Source: Flavobacteriaceae bacterium
GTDB taxonomy: Bacteria; Bacteroidota; Bacteroidia; Flavobacteriales; Flavobacteriaceae
Length of the DNA stretch: 61,367 bases
Assembly (NCBI GenBank): GCA_029252265.1
Contig: JAQXBT010000043.1
Location: 1-61,367, forward strand
Direction of reading: 5' to 3'
Part shown: positions 28,048-36,373 of the stretch, in pieces
Numbering within the stretch: the stretch's first letter is position 1
Layout of the letters: each line of letters begins with the position of its first letter
Made by a program: the position numbers and the translations under genes
The notes under the pieces: generated by a model
Databases searched by the model: none
Seen by the model: the letters and a program-made list of their open reading frames with translations, nothing else
Told to the model about the DNA's origin: nothing

Positions 28048-28902
28048 CTATTGACCAGAAAGCGCTTTTACTTCGTTTTCTATCATTTCGTAAAACTGAT
28101 CAATTTTAGGGAGTACGACCACTCTAGTACGTCTGTTTTTAGCTCTGTTTTCGGAAGTATCATTATCTGTTAATGGTACATAACTACTTCGTCCAGCTGC
28201 AATTAGTTGAGCAGGATTTACACCCATGCTTTGTAATTCTCTAATGATAGAGGTGGAGCGTTTAACGCTTAAATCCCAGTTATCAACCAAAACGCCGCTT
28301 GAATATGTACGATCATCAGTATGTCCTTCAATCATGGCTTCAAAATCTGGCTTATCATTAATGACCATTGCTACTTTTTCTAAAACTGATTTTGCTTTTT
28401 GAGTTACTGTAAAACTTCCACTTTTAAATAATAATTTATCAGCAATGGATATGAAAACAACGCCTTTTTCAACATTTATTTCGATGTCCGGATCATTGAT
28501 GCCTACAGATTTCTTTAGACTAGAAACAATTGCCAAAGTAATGCTGTCTTTTTTGGTCATAGCATCTTGAAGGCGATTAATTTTCAAGTCTCTTTCTTGT
28601 AGACTTTCGAGTGTTTTTTCTAAATTATCAGCACCTTTAGTAGTAAGAACCGTCATGTCTTTAGAACTGCTTATAAGAGCATCATTCGTTTTTCTTAAAT
28701 CGACTAATTGATCTTTTAAAGCAGTTAAACTGGCGTTCGCAACGGCTTTATCGGACAAACAGCTATTTAACTTTACAGTCGCCGTATTTAATAAATTTTC
28801 AGTGTTTTTTAATTTTTCTTGAGCAGCCACCAAATCTTTGCTTGGGCCACATGATGTTAGCACTATGAGTGCAGTAATTCCTAGGGTGTAGATTATTTTC
28901 AT
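28048..28902 (-). CDS. OmpA family lipoprotein with periplasmic coiled coil
   Basis: 284 aa. A lipoprotein signal ends VLTSC (Cys18). Residues about 20-125 form a long heptad-rich helical region (KLKNTENLLNTATVKLN, KTLESLQERDLKINRLQ). The C-terminal OmpA domain, which binds peptidoglycan, contains EGHTDDRTY and AAGRSSYVPL, and ends with NRRTRVVVLPK. It is a tether between the outer membrane and the cell wall, in the manner of Pal/OmpA. It is monocistronic, with a hairpin terminator. Confidence 0.88.
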   Translation of the reverse strand: MKIIYTLGITALIVLTSCGPSKDLVAAQEKLKNTENLLNTATVKLNSCLSDKAVANASLTALKDQLVDLRKTNDALISSSKDMTVLTTKGADNLEKTLESLQERDLKINRLQDAMTKKDSITLAIVSSLKKSVGINDPDIEINVEKGVVFISIADKLLFKSGSFTVTQKAKSVLEKVAMVINDKPDFEAMIEGHTDDRTYSSGVLVDNWDLSVKRSTSIIRELQSMGVNPAQLIAAGRSSYVPLTDNDTSENRAKNRRTRVVVLPKIDQFYEMIENEVKALSGQ

Positions 28903-28976
28903 CTTAAAATAATTAATTATTTAAAATGTAAAATTATGAAATTATTCTTCTTAATACCACCATAAGCACCACTATT

Positions 28977-29966
28977 TTACAATTTTTTAAAATTAGAAAT
29001 ATTGGATACAAAATGAGACCATACAATTGATGGCAAAAGCCTAAATAGAACTCTTGTCCGATGCTGTTTTCTAAATCTAAGTAAATAGGGTAGAGCGGTA
29101 TAAAAACTTCCATGTGCTTTAAGAATGGCAATCGTGTGTTTTGGTTGGCCTTGAATTAAAAATCGAATTCCCGCAAGACCATCTAAAATTAATCGAATAA
29201 AAACAATCACTAAGAGATGAGAATGGGTGTTTTTAACGACGGTATATAAGCTGTTTCTAAAATTCAAATATGTTTTTTTTGGATTCAAAGTTTCTAAACT
29301 TGCGCCCCCTACATGGTAAATAGTCGAAGTTCCAATGTAAGAAACTGTCAGGCCGTTGTTTTTAGCGCGCCAACACAAATCAATTTCTTCCATATGAGCA
29401 AAAAACTTAGAATCAAAGCCTCCCAAAGTTTCCAAAACGTGTGCTCTAACAAAAAAACAGGCCCCAGAAGCCCAAAATACATCTTTTTGGTCGTCGTATT
29501 GGCCATGATCTTTCTCGATTGCATTAAAAATTCGACCTCTGCAATACGGGTACCCAAGTTGATCGATAAAACCGCCGCCAGCACCCGCATAATCAAACTT
29601 AGTTTTATCATTATAATTTAGAATTTTAGGTTGAATGATCGCTGTGTTTGGATTGGATTCAAATGCACCAATAACAGGTTTTAACCAGTTTTCAGTCACT
29701 TCAACATCGGAATTTAGTAGACAATAAACGGCCTCATTAACGTGTTTCAGCCCCTCATTATAGCCACCAGCATACCCTAAATTCTGCATCAATTGAATGC
29801 ATTTAATTGAAGGAAATTGAGTCTTTAATAAAGGAACTGACGCATCTGTTGATCCATTGTCAATGACATAAATGGGATGCCCTTTGGAGTGCGCTATAAC
29901 AGAAGGAAGAAACGTTTCTAAGAGTTTTTTTCCATTCCAGTTGAGGATGACAATAGCTAATTTCAA
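28977..29966 (-). CDS. Glycosyltransferase family 2 (rhamnosyltransferase-like)
   Basis: 329 aa. A GT-A fold with VILNWNG at the start, DNGSTD (36-41), NSDVEV (85-90) as the DXD-type metal site, and the ED motif in FAHMEEIDLCWR. The C-terminal part is amphipathic and hydrophobic (LLVIVFIRLILDGLAGIRFL), suggesting membrane association. It probably adds a sugar to an envelope glycan; the substrate is unknown. Its start overlaps the end of the small nuclease-like gene by 4 bases. Confidence 0.9.
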   Translation of the reverse strand: MKLAIVILNWNGKKLLETFLPSVIAHSKGHPIYVIDNGSTDASVPLLKTQFPSIKCIQLMQNLGYAGGYNEGLKHVNEAVYCLLNSDVEVTENWLKPVIGAFESNPNTAIIQPKILNYNDKTKFDYAGAGGGFIDQLGYPYCRGRIFNAIEKDHGQYDDQKDVFWASGACFFVRAHVLETLGGFDSKFFAHMEEIDLCWRAKNNGLTVSYIGTSTIYHVGGASLETLNPKKTYLNFRNSLYTVVKNTHSHLLVIVFIRLILDGLAGIRFLIQGQPKHTIAILKAHGSFYTALPYLLRFRKQHRTRVLFRLLPSIVWSHFVSNISNFKKL

Positions 29967-30418
29967 ATTGATTTTTTATTATAGTTTGGGAGAGATTCTA
30001 AAAACTGATAGCTCTCTAAGTCATGATTCATTGTACAAAAATAATGATTTATTCCATTAGTTACCATCAGATAGTTGGCTTCTAGAGTGCGGTTGTAGCG
30101 TGCTATTTGATCAAATGTATCTTGAGATATTTTGACATTAGGAGCTTTGCATTCCACCACAACACACAAACTTCCGTCTGAATTAAAGACAACGATGTCA
30201 TAACGTTTGTTGAGCCCATTGATTAAAACTGCTTTTTCAACATTAATAAGAGCAATCGGATATTTTTTTTCATGAATTAAATACTGAACACAATGTTGGC
30301 GCACCCATTCTTCGGGATGAAGCACCACAAATTTTTTACGGATAACATCAAAAATATGAGTATTATTTTCGCTATTTTTGAGCCTGAACGAATATGTTGG
30401 AAAATTTAAATTTTGCAC
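29963..30418 (-). CDS. HsdR N-terminal-like PD-(D/E)xK domain protein
   Basis: 151 aa that match only the N-terminal nuclease fold of type I restriction HsdR subunits. The core reads KRYDIVVFNSDGSLCVVVECKAP, here cited in part: Asp74, then Glu89 and Lys91 in VVVECKAP, which is the PD-(D/E)xK signature. There is no helicase domain and no hsdM or hsdS nearby. It overlaps the glycosyltransferase gene by 4 bases and is divergent from holA. It may be a repair-type nuclease; this is inference. The catalytic residues look intact. Confidence 0.8.
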   Translation of the reverse strand: MQNLNFPTYSFRLKNSENNTHIFDVIRKKFVVLHPEEWVRQHCVQYLIHEKKYPIALINVEKAVLINGLNKRYDIVVFNSDGSLCVVVECKAPNVKISQDTFDQIARYNRTLEANYLMVTNGINHYFCTMNHDLESYQFLESLPNYNKKSI

Positions 30419-30444
30419 GATACAAATTTGGTAATTTTTTTTGA

Positions 30445-31446
30445 ATGTACACTAATAACCAACTAATAACTGACATTAAAGGAGGTAAGATTGCGCCCAT
30501 CTATTTTTTAATGGGTGAGGAGGCTTATTATATAGATATGATTTCTGATTATATTGAATCCTATGTATTGGCAGAAGAAGAAAAGGGATTTAATCAAATG
30601 GTACTTTATGGAAAAGACGTCTCCATTCAGGACATTGTATCGAATGCTAAGCGCTATCCCATGATGGCCGAACGTCAAGTGATTATTGTAAAAGAAGCAC
30701 AAAACCTTATTAAAACCATCGAACAGCTTGTAGATTACGCTAAAAACCCACAGCCGTCCACAGTCTTGGTTTTTAATTATAAATACAAATCCTTAGATAA
30801 ACGAAAAGCACTTTACAAAACACTATCAAAATCAGCTATTGTTTTTGAAAGTAAAAAAATTTACGAAGATAAAATCCCAAGTTGGATTCAGAATTATTTA
30901 AGCGCAAAAAAAATCACGATCACTCCAAAGGCTGCTTTAATGCTTTCGGAATTTTTGGGGAATGATTTGAGTAAAATAGCCAATGAACTCAATAAATTAG
31001 AAATTGTTGTGGGTGCTCAAAGAGAAATTACGCCTGAAATTATTGAAGAAAATATTGGAATTTCTAAAGACTTTAATAATTTTGAACTTCAAAAAGCGAT
31101 TGGTCATTTGGATCATAAAAAGGCCTATCAAATTGTTAATTATTTTTCTCAAAACTCTAAGCAACATCCGTTTGTGTTGACTATTTCGATACTGTATTTA
31201 TATTTCAAAAAATTAATGACTTTACATACGGTTCGAGATCGAAACCCAGGGACCGTGGCCAAAGCGTTGGGAGTGAATCCATATTTTGTAAATGAATACA
31301 TTGCAGTGTCTCGAAACTTCCCTATGAGACGTATTAGTGGAGTTCTTGAAACGCTTCGAAAATACGATGCTAAAAGTAAAGGTGTCGGTGCTAACTTATC
31401 GCCTAGAGACTTATATAACGAACTGATTTATAACATTCTTAAATAG
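30445..31446 (+). CDS. holA: DNA polymerase III delta subunit
   Basis: Clamp-loader subunit that opens the beta clamp. The 333 aa show the AAA-like fold without a P-loop. Typical stretches are YFLMGEEAYYIDMIS, MMAERQVIIVKEAQ, NKLEIVVGAQREITPEII, and NDLSKIANELNKLE in domain II. The C-terminal collar ends LSPRDLYNELIYNILK. It is monocistronic and divergent from the PD-(D/E)xK gene; its last 8 bases overlap the convergent hypothetical gene. Confidence 0.9.
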   Translation: MYTNNQLITDIKGGKIAPIYFLMGEEAYYIDMISDYIESYVLAEEEKGFNQMVLYGKDVSIQDIVSNAKRYPMMAERQVIIVKEAQNLIKTIEQLVDYAKNPQPSTVLVFNYKYKSLDKRKALYKTLSKSAIVFESKKIYEDKIPSWIQNYLSAKKITITPKAALMLSEFLGNDLSKIANELNKLEIVVGAQREITPEIIEENIGISKDFNNFELQKAIGHLDHKKAYQIVNYFSQNSKQHPFVLTISILYLYFKKLMTLHTVRDRNPGTVAKALGVNPYFVNEYIAVSRNFPMRRISGVLETLRKYDAKSKGVGANLSPRDLYNELIYNILK

Positions 31447-31801
31447 CATGTTTCTGTTTCCTGCTCATTTGAGTATTGGTCATTTCAATAGCACTCGAAA
31501 GCATTTTTTCTAAATCTTCTTGAAAGAGTTCAATTGGGACGTTATTAATTAATACTCGATTATGATAGACCCATATGATTGTTTTCAAAGCACGATTTCT
31601 AAGCTTGGAAATGGATGACCAATTCACCATAAGTGCTTCTTTCCATGCTCTATTTGGTGTTGTTGATAATGCAAAGGGCACTTGATATAAAACAAAGGGG
31701 GTGTCTTGTTCAATTGAAATTTCAGTAATCAGTAATCTACTAAGTTTAATGGATGCATTGGGTAGGACCAATTGTTTGATAGAGTCTGTAGGTATGTTCA
31801 T
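31439..31801 (-). CDS. Hypothetical protein, no recognised domain
   Basis: 120 aa from the ATG at 31801 (MNIPTDSIKQLVLPNASIKL). An open frame reaches further upstream to 31852, but that extension reads like non-coding. No signal peptide or membrane helix. The sequence is mixed alpha/beta with conserved-looking pieces such as TPNRAWKEALMVNWSSISKL and IIWVYHNRVLINNVPIELF. It ends inside holA by 8 bases. It is downstream of the ppgK-like gene by 59 bases and probably co-transcribed. Confidence 0.6.
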   Translation of the reverse strand: MNIPTDSIKQLVLPNASIKLSRLLITEISIEQDTPFVLYQVPFALSTTPNRAWKEALMVNWSSISKLRNRALKTIIWVYHNRVLINNVPIELFQEDLEKMLSSAIEMTNTQMSRKQKHAI

Positions 31802-31860
31802 GTTTAAAAGCAATTTGGGACTTGCAATACAAGTGTATGAAAAAAAAAACAAACAGTCTT

Positions 31861-32613
31861 TTATGCGTTTCTCTCAATACAAGTTTTGGCGTAAATGGCT
31901 GCGCCAATAATTCCTGCATTGTTTTTTAATTCAGCGGCTTTTAAAGGCGTATTAAGATCGATATACTGTTCAAATTTATCCATCTTTTTACTCACACCAC
32001 CTCCAATAATAATGAGGTCAGGATTAAAGGTTTTTTCGACGTGATTTAAAAAAAAGTTCACACGTTTTGCCCATGCTTTAAAACTCCATTCTTCGCGTTT
32101 TCTGGCAGAATCTGCAGCAAAAGACTCCATGATATCTCCTTTTCGACCATACATGCGCCCAAGCTCAAAATTAGATAATAATTTCCCATCAAAGAAGACT
32201 CCAGATCCAATTCCGGTTCCTAAAGTGATGGTAATAACCAAACCCATTTGGTTTTTTCCTACGCCAAATTCCATCACTCCCATTGCAGCGGCATCTGCAT
32301 CATTGACGATATAGAAATCATGCCCTGTTTTGGATTTAAAAAGCGTGTCTATTTGAGTGTATTGCCACGATTTGTCTAGATTACCATACTGCATCGCTTT
32401 CCCATTTTTAATCACCGTTGGAAATGAAATTCCAACAGGACCTTTCCAGTCAAAGGTATTTATAAAGGTTTCTAACTCCGCAGCTACACTTTCTGGTGTG
32501 GCGGGTTTAGGGGTTGAAACCCGAAGGCGATCACTTAATAGTTCCCCTGTTTTGGTATCTACAATGGCACCTTTTATGCCAGTGCCTCCAATGTCTATTC
32601 CTAAAATTTCCAT
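31861..32613 (-). CDS. Polyphosphate glucokinase-like ROK family kinase
   Basis: 250 aa of the ASKHA fold. The phosphate-1 loop reads [14 protein letters not shown] (5-18), phosphate-2 is in [12 protein letters not shown], and [10 protein letters not shown] holds the probable catalytic Asp. Overall arrangement and length match polyphosphate/ATP glucokinases (PpgK) rather than regulatory ROK proteins: there is no helix-turn-helix and the CxCGxxGC zinc motif is absent. Use of polyphosphate as donor is inferred from the resemblance. Confidence 0.85.
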   Translation of the reverse strand: MEILGIDIGGTGIKGAIVDTKTGELLSDRLRVSTPKPATPESVAAELETFINTFDWKGPVGISFPTVIKNGKAMQYGNLDKSWQYTQIDTLFKSKTGHDFYIVNDADAAAMGVMEFGVGKNQMGLVITITLGTGIGSGVFFDGKLLSNFELGRMYGRKGDIMESFAADSARKREEWSFKAWAKRVNFFLNHVEKTFNPDLIIIGGGVSKKMDKFEQYIDLNTPLKAAELKNNAGIIGAAIYAKTCIERNA

Positions 32614-32622
32614 GAGATAGTT

Positions 32623-33102
32623 TTAAAGTTCTGTAAGATCGTCGAGTTGTATATTATAATCATATTGCAAATCTTCGTGTAATTTAATAATTTTTTTTTC
32701 AATGTTTTCAATTTGCTTCAAATAAATATTAGTGAGCGTTACGTTGTTATTAATTGAAGGTTTGAGCGTTTTGAGTTTATAACAATAATAGAGTAGGAGT
32801 TCAATTTCGGTTTCTTTTTTATTAGAATAGCGAGCATATTTTTTAAGAAGCCGCAGAATTTTGCGAACACTTTTTTTGATATAAAAATAGCTTTTGGTAT
32901 TAATTTCTATAAACAAACGATCTACTTCTTCTTTGATCCCTTCAATATAATAAGTTTCATCTTCTGATTCAAAAAGTAAATAGGTGAGGAGTTCTTTATT
33001 CTCTAATTTAAAGCGTGCGAGGCGTAAACAGAGTTCTTTTAAATGTTCGGAATTTAAAGTTTCTAGTTCTTTTTTGAGTTGTACAACCGTGGACGCTTTC
33101 AT
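32623..33102 (-). CDS. Hypothetical helical protein
   Basis: 159 aa from the ATG at about 33102; a TTG 13 codons upstream is possible but less convincing. It is highly charged and helical, with stretches such as VVQLKKELETLNSEHLKELC and SVRKILRLLKKYARYSNKKE. The first section (leucine heptads) could be a coiled coil. No membrane helix or catalytic motif. It lies 9 bases before the glucokinase-like gene on the same strand. Family not recognised. Confidence 0.65.
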   Translation of the reverse strand: MKASTVVQLKKELETLNSEHLKELCLRLARFKLENKELLTYLLFESEDETYYIEGIKEEVDRLFIEINTKSYFYIKKSVRKILRLLKKYARYSNKKETEIELLLYYCYKLKTLKPSINNNVTLTNIYLKQIENIEKKIIKLHEDLQYDYNIQLDDLTEL

Positions 33103-33190
33103 AGAGTTAGTAATAATACAAATTTTATAGAAGCAACACAAATTGAAGTTTTAGAATAAAACGACAGACACCCTTTAAGTGTGCTAATTT

Positions 33191-34330
33191 TTAGTTGAGC
33201 AATTCTTTTATTTTTGTTTCTAAATCAGCCCCTCTTAAACGGTCGGCAATAATAACGCCATTTTCATCGATAATAAATGTGGCAGGAATTGAATTTACAT
33301 TGTAAGCTTTTGCAATCGGATCGTTCCAATACTTAAGATTAGAAACATTGTACCAATTCAATTGATCTTTTTGGATCGCTTGGGTCCAAAATTCTTTTTT
33401 ATTTTCACGGTCTAAAGCCACACTAATAATTTCGAGACCTTTGTCATGATATTCATTATAAACTTTTACTAGGTTAGGGTTTTCGATCCGGCATGGTTTG
33501 CACCAAGAGGCCCAAAAATCGATAATCGTTACTTTTCCCTTAATTTTACTCATAGTGATTTGTTGACCTTCGGGGGTTGGGGCTGTAAAATCAGGGGCTA
33601 AATCCCCTTTTTTTAGTGGAACATTTGAGGCCGCTTCAATTTTAGTTTTTACTTTATTGGCAATCAAAATATTAGAAGCGTTTCTACTAACCATCGTTTC
33701 GTCTAAACCTTCAAATGCTTCAGAAATTAACTCGACATCAAAACCACTTCTGACCGTCAAATTTTCTAACAAAAGAAGAGAGAAATCAGAGTCGGGATAT
33801 GAAATCGCAAATTCAACACCAAAGTTTTTATTTACTTTTCGAAGCGAATCGCCTCGTTTTCGAAGTACTTTTTGCAATTCAAGATCGTTGTTTGATTCCA
33901 TGTATTTTTTACGGATGCTCCCTATTTCTTCTGATAACACACGGTTTTGAGTTTTAAATGCTTCAAAAACAGTATTATTATACGTTCCTGTAACTTTGGA
34001 AGCTCCTAGACTATCTTTATACGCCTCGATAAAAATTTCACCGGGCTCTAAAATGAAAACTAATTTCCCCAAAACTCCATCTATTGTTATGGCACGCATT
34101 TGAGATCCTGGAACGATTCCTTTTAATTTAAACGATCCATTCATAACAATTGAAGTATCAATTGTGACGGCTCTGCTTCCAGCTTCGGTCGTTTTCAAAT
34201 ACGCTCTTAATCCATTGTAAACGCCTTCGGTATTGACGGTAATTTCATATTCATTCCCCGACAGTTTGGAGGAAGGTTTACAAGTAAACAAAAGAGCTAA
34301 TATAATAACAGAAATGAGCTTCGTTTTCAT
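33191..34330 (-). CDS. TlpA-like thioredoxin lipoprotein with N-terminal DUF4369 domain
   Basis: 379 aa from the ATG at 34330; a TTG three codons earlier is less likely because the ATG gives a clean lipoprotein signal ending ALLFTC (Cys17). The N-terminal half (about 25-140) is a DUF4369-type beta domain. The C-terminal thioredoxin fold contains DFWASWCKPCRIENP with the redox CxxC, and the cis-proline loop SIPATFIIDENG. Envelope thiol-disulfide oxidoreductase; the partner is unknown. TATTTTTG on the coding strand at 34353-34360 is a possible -7 element. Confidence 0.88.
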   Translation of the reverse strand: MKTKLISVIILALLFTCKPSSKLSGNEYEITVNTEGVYNGLRAYLKTTEAGSRAVTIDTSIVMNGSFKLKGIVPGSQMRAITIDGVLGKLVFILEPGEIFIEAYKDSLGASKVTGTYNNTVFEAFKTQNRVLSEEIGSIRKKYMESNNDLELQKVLRKRGDSLRKVNKNFGVEFAISYPDSDFSLLLLENLTVRSGFDVELISEAFEGLDETMVSRNASNILIANKVKTKIEAASNVPLKKGDLAPDFTAPTPEGQQITMSKIKGKVTIIDFWASWCKPCRIENPNLVKVYNEYHDKGLEIISVALDRENKKEFWTQAIQKDQLNWYNVSNLKYWNDPIAKAYNVNSIPATFIIDENGVIIADRLRGADLETKIKELLN

Positions 34331-34399
34331 TTGAATCAATTTTAGATTTCCACAAAAATAAATTAAAATTTTTACTTATATCATTTGAAGTAATATTAA

Positions 34400-34407
34400 T
34401 ACTTTTG
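34400..34407 (+). promoter_or_regulatory. Putative -7 element of mnmE
   Basis: TACTTTTG matches TAnnTTTG, 14 bases before the GTG start at 34422. No good -33 element was found. Confidence 0.4.
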
Positions 34408-34421
34408 TAAAAAATAAAACT

Positions 34422-35810
34422 GTGCATCAAAACGATACCATTATAGCATTGGCCACACCTTCTGGTGCGGGTGCCATTGCGGTTATACGACTTTCAGGCC
34501 CCGAAGCAATTGTGATGGTTGATGCTTTTTTTAAATCGATACATTCCAAGAAATTAGTATCTCAAAAAACACATACCATCCATTTAGGACATATCATTGA
34601 AGGTTCTATAATTTTGGATGAAGTTTTAGTCTCTGTTTTTAAAAACCCACAGTCGTATACTGGTGAAAATATCGTAGAAATCTCCTGCCATGGGAGTTCA
34701 TATATACAACAGGAAATTATACAGTTATTTGTTCGGAATGGGGCGCGTATTGCCAATCCTGGAGAGTTTACACTCCGCGCATTTTTGAACGCAAAACTCG
34801 ATTTGAGTCAAGCCGAAGCCGTAGCCGATTTGATTGCTAGCGACAATAAAGCATCACACCAAATAGCCATGCAACAAATGCGTGGAGGGTTTAGTAATGA
34901 GATCAAAGCCCTACGAGATGAATTGTTGAATTTTGCGTCACTCATCGAATTAGAACTCGATTTTTCGGAAGAAGATGTAGAGTTTGCCGATCGCAAGCAA
35001 TTTGAAGAATTACTACAACGCATTATTAAAGTTTTAAAACATTTGATTGATTCCTTTTCAACAGGAAATGTGATCAAAAATGGCATTCCAATTTCTATTA
35101 TTGGGGCGCCTAACGTGGGGAAATCCACGCTATTAAATGCGCTTTTGAACGAAGATAAAGCCATTGTGAGTGACATTGCTGGGACGACCAGAGATGCGAT
35201 CGAAGATGAAATCACTATTGATGGAATTAAGTTCCGATTTATAGATACTGCGGGCATTCGAACAACCGATGACACCATTGAAAGTATCGGCATAAAAAAA
35301 ACATTTGAAAAAATCACACAATCACAAGTGGTTTTATATTTGATAGATGCGTCTAAAGTGACGACACAAAACAACCAAGTTTTTAATACAGACATTCGGA
35401 AAATACAAGAACAATATCCTGACAAACAACTTATCGTTGTAGCCAATAAAATGGATCAGGCAGACCAAACGTTTATTGAAACGTCTTTTGTATATCCACA
35501 CACCCTTTTTACGTCGGCAAAAAGCGGATTGGGGATTGAGTCTTTAAAAACAAAATTGTTGGAATTTGTAAATACAGGAGCATTACGCAATAACGATACC
35601 ATCATTACCAACTCCAGACATTACGATTCACTATTAAAAGCGCTCTCAGAGGTACAAAAAGTACAGCAGGGGATGGCCGCCAAACTTTCAGGCGATTTAT
35701 TAGCGATTGACATCCGTCAGGCATTGTATCATTTTGGTGAAATCACCGGTGAAATCACGTCTGATGATTTGTTGGGTAATATCTTTGCTAATTTTTGTAT
35801 CGGGAAGTAG
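34422..35810 (+). CDS. mnmE: tRNA modification GTPase MnmE
   Basis: With MnmG, it makes the 5-carboxymethylaminomethyl modification of wobble uridine. 462 aa from a GTG start. The N-terminal folate-binding domain is followed by the inserted G domain: GAPNVGKS (228-235), GTTRDAIED, DTAGIR (275-280) and NKMD. The C-terminus ends FCIGK with the conserved Cys. It is the last housekeeping gene before the accessory region at 35.8-36.8 kb. Confidence 0.96.
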   Translation: MHQNDTIIALATPSGAGAIAVIRLSGPEAIVMVDAFFKSIHSKKLVSQKTHTIHLGHIIEGSIILDEVLVSVFKNPQSYTGENIVEISCHGSSYIQQEIIQLFVRNGARIANPGEFTLRAFLNAKLDLSQAEAVADLIASDNKASHQIAMQQMRGGFSNEIKALRDELLNFASLIELELDFSEEDVEFADRKQFEELLQRIIKVLKHLIDSFSTGNVIKNGIPISIIGAPNVGKSTLLNALLNEDKAIVSDIAGTTRDAIEDEITIDGIKFRFIDTAGIRTTDDTIESIGIKKTFEKITQSQVVLYLIDASKVTTQNNQVFNTDIRKIQEQYPDKQLIVVANKMDQADQTFIETSFVYPHTLFTSAKSGLGIESLKTKLLEFVNTGALRNNDTIITNSRHYDSLLKALSEVQKVQQGMAAKLSGDLLAIDIRQALYHFGEITGEITSDDLLGNIFANFCIGK

Positions 35811-35838
35811 TTTCAGATTTTTTTATGAATTTGTTTCT

Positions 35839-35878
35839 AAACTAAAAATTACCCTTTAGGTTTTGGGATTTTAAACAT
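35839..35878. repeat. Left copy of 40-bp imperfect direct repeat
   Basis: Matches 36828-36867 at 34 of 40 positions. The right copy is the true 3' end of the flavin reductase gene plus its downstream bases. On the minus strand this left copy reads MFKIPKPKG followed by a stop, against MFKLAKPKG followed by a stop in the gene. Homology stops abruptly beyond these codons. It looks like an attachment-site-type duplication or the remnant of a displaced gene end. Confidence 0.7.
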
Positions 35879-36017
35879 CCGCGATGGAGGTTAAGTAAAA
35901 TGTGACCAAAACACAGTAAATGGGTCTAAATAAACACAAGCCTAAGGAGATAAAAAAGGACTAATTGATGATGTGTTAGTTTTTAGAATGTATTAGGGCT
36001 AATTTAAAAATTACTAC

Positions 36018-36039
36018 ACGAAAGATTCGTGCGGCAACG
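36018..36039. repeat. Left arm of perfect 22-bp inverted repeat
   Basis: The 22 bases, starting ACGAAAGATTC and ending GCGGCAACG, are the exact reverse complement of 36734-36755. With the preceding C and within the arm, CACGAA and TTCGTG also form a small hairpin around AGA (36017-36031). The two arms enclose 694 bases containing two genes. Confidence 0.85.
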
Positions 36040-36040
36040 T

Positions 36041-36073
36041 GGTTTTTATTTTTTCCTATGGAAGTAAAAAACC
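36041..36073. repeat. Imperfect hairpin next to the left inverted repeat
   Basis: GGTTTTT at 36041-36047 pairs with AAAAACC at 36067-36073, and inside it TTCC pairs with GGAA around a TAT loop. Its position beside the inverted repeat suggests a structured element end. It could equally act as a weak transcription terminator. Confidence 0.45.
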
Positions 36074-36150
36074 TATTTATGCCTTTGATTGTAGCCGCTT
36101 TGTGTAATTTGATTAAACGTTAAAGTAGATATAAAATTTTTATAACTTAA

Positions 36151-36158
36151 TATTTTTG
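36151..36158 (+). promoter_or_regulatory. Putative -7 element of the cassette genes
   Basis: TATTTTTG, fitting TAnnTTTG, lies 44 bases before the ATG at 36203, inside the inverted repeats. The cassette therefore seems to carry its own promoter rather than relying on mnmE. No clear -33 TTG. Confidence 0.45.
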
Positions 36159-36202
36159 CTTAATATTTAATAACTCTAATCTTAACCCAATAACCCTAAA
36201 AC

Positions 36203-36373
36203 ATGGAACATTTTTTTAATGGATTTTGTTTATTTTTCAACCCTTCTAAGGCTAAAGAACTTTACTTTGAATCTAATGAAGGAGGTATAGGCGAGCATTT
36301 TAATAATGCATTTGGGCACTTAACCAAAGCCTTCAATGTCGAGAAAAAGAAAACAGACGCTGCCAATAAATAA
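36203..36373 (+). CDS. 56-aa hypothetical protein of the cassette
   Basis: An ATG-started frame of 56 codons reading MEHFFNGFCLFFNPSKAKEL and ending FNVEKKKTDAANK. It is amphipathic, without a clear membrane helix. Its 3' end overlaps the start of the next gene by 38 bases in another frame, a sign of translational coupling. A GAAGGAGG sequence inside it at about 36278-36285 is purine-rich like a Shine-Dalgarno, but lies about 50 bases before the second start. No family is recognised. The case for it being real is its position, promoter and overlap, not homology. Confidence 0.55.
   Translation: MEHFFNGFCLFFNPSKAKELYFESNEGGIGEHFNNAFGHLTKAFNVEKKKTDAANK

Larger units (their letters stand above)
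35811..36202. other. Gene-poor stretch at the left end of the inserted cassette
   Basis: This 392-base stretch holds no substantial open frame. It contains the left copy of a 40-base direct repeat (35839-35878), the left 22-base inverted repeat with an internal hairpin (36017-36039), a second hairpin (36041-36073), a 21-codon frame (36058-36123) and a promoter-like motif (36151-36158). The remaining bases, including 35879-36010, show nothing I can interpret. Confidence 0.6.

Noticed and set aside
29963-30418. A type I restriction-modification system
   Set aside because: Only the N-terminal nuclease-like domain is present, with no helicase, methylase or specificity gene in the window. The neighbours are housekeeping genes.
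33102-33141. TTG start extending the hypothetical protein by 13 residues
   Set aside because: The extension is Cys/Ile-rich and unlike the rest of the charged protein. The ATG at about 33102 gives a coherent start.
34808-35446. A 212-codon open frame on the minus strand of mnmE
   Set aside because: It lies entirely inside mnmE, which has all its GTPase motifs. The antisense product is Ser/Ile/Phe-rich with no motif, as expected for a shadow frame.
35811-36010. A decayed second flavin reductase gene
   Set aside because: Only about 9 codons of the 3' end are recognisable. The upstream bases do not encode any flavin reductase motif in any frame.
36018-36123. An integron attC recombination site
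   Set aside because: The region has nested inverted repeats of about the right size, but I could not find paired core sites of the RYYYAAC and GTTRRRY type, and no integrase gene is in the window. The 22-bp arms are also too far apart to form one attC.
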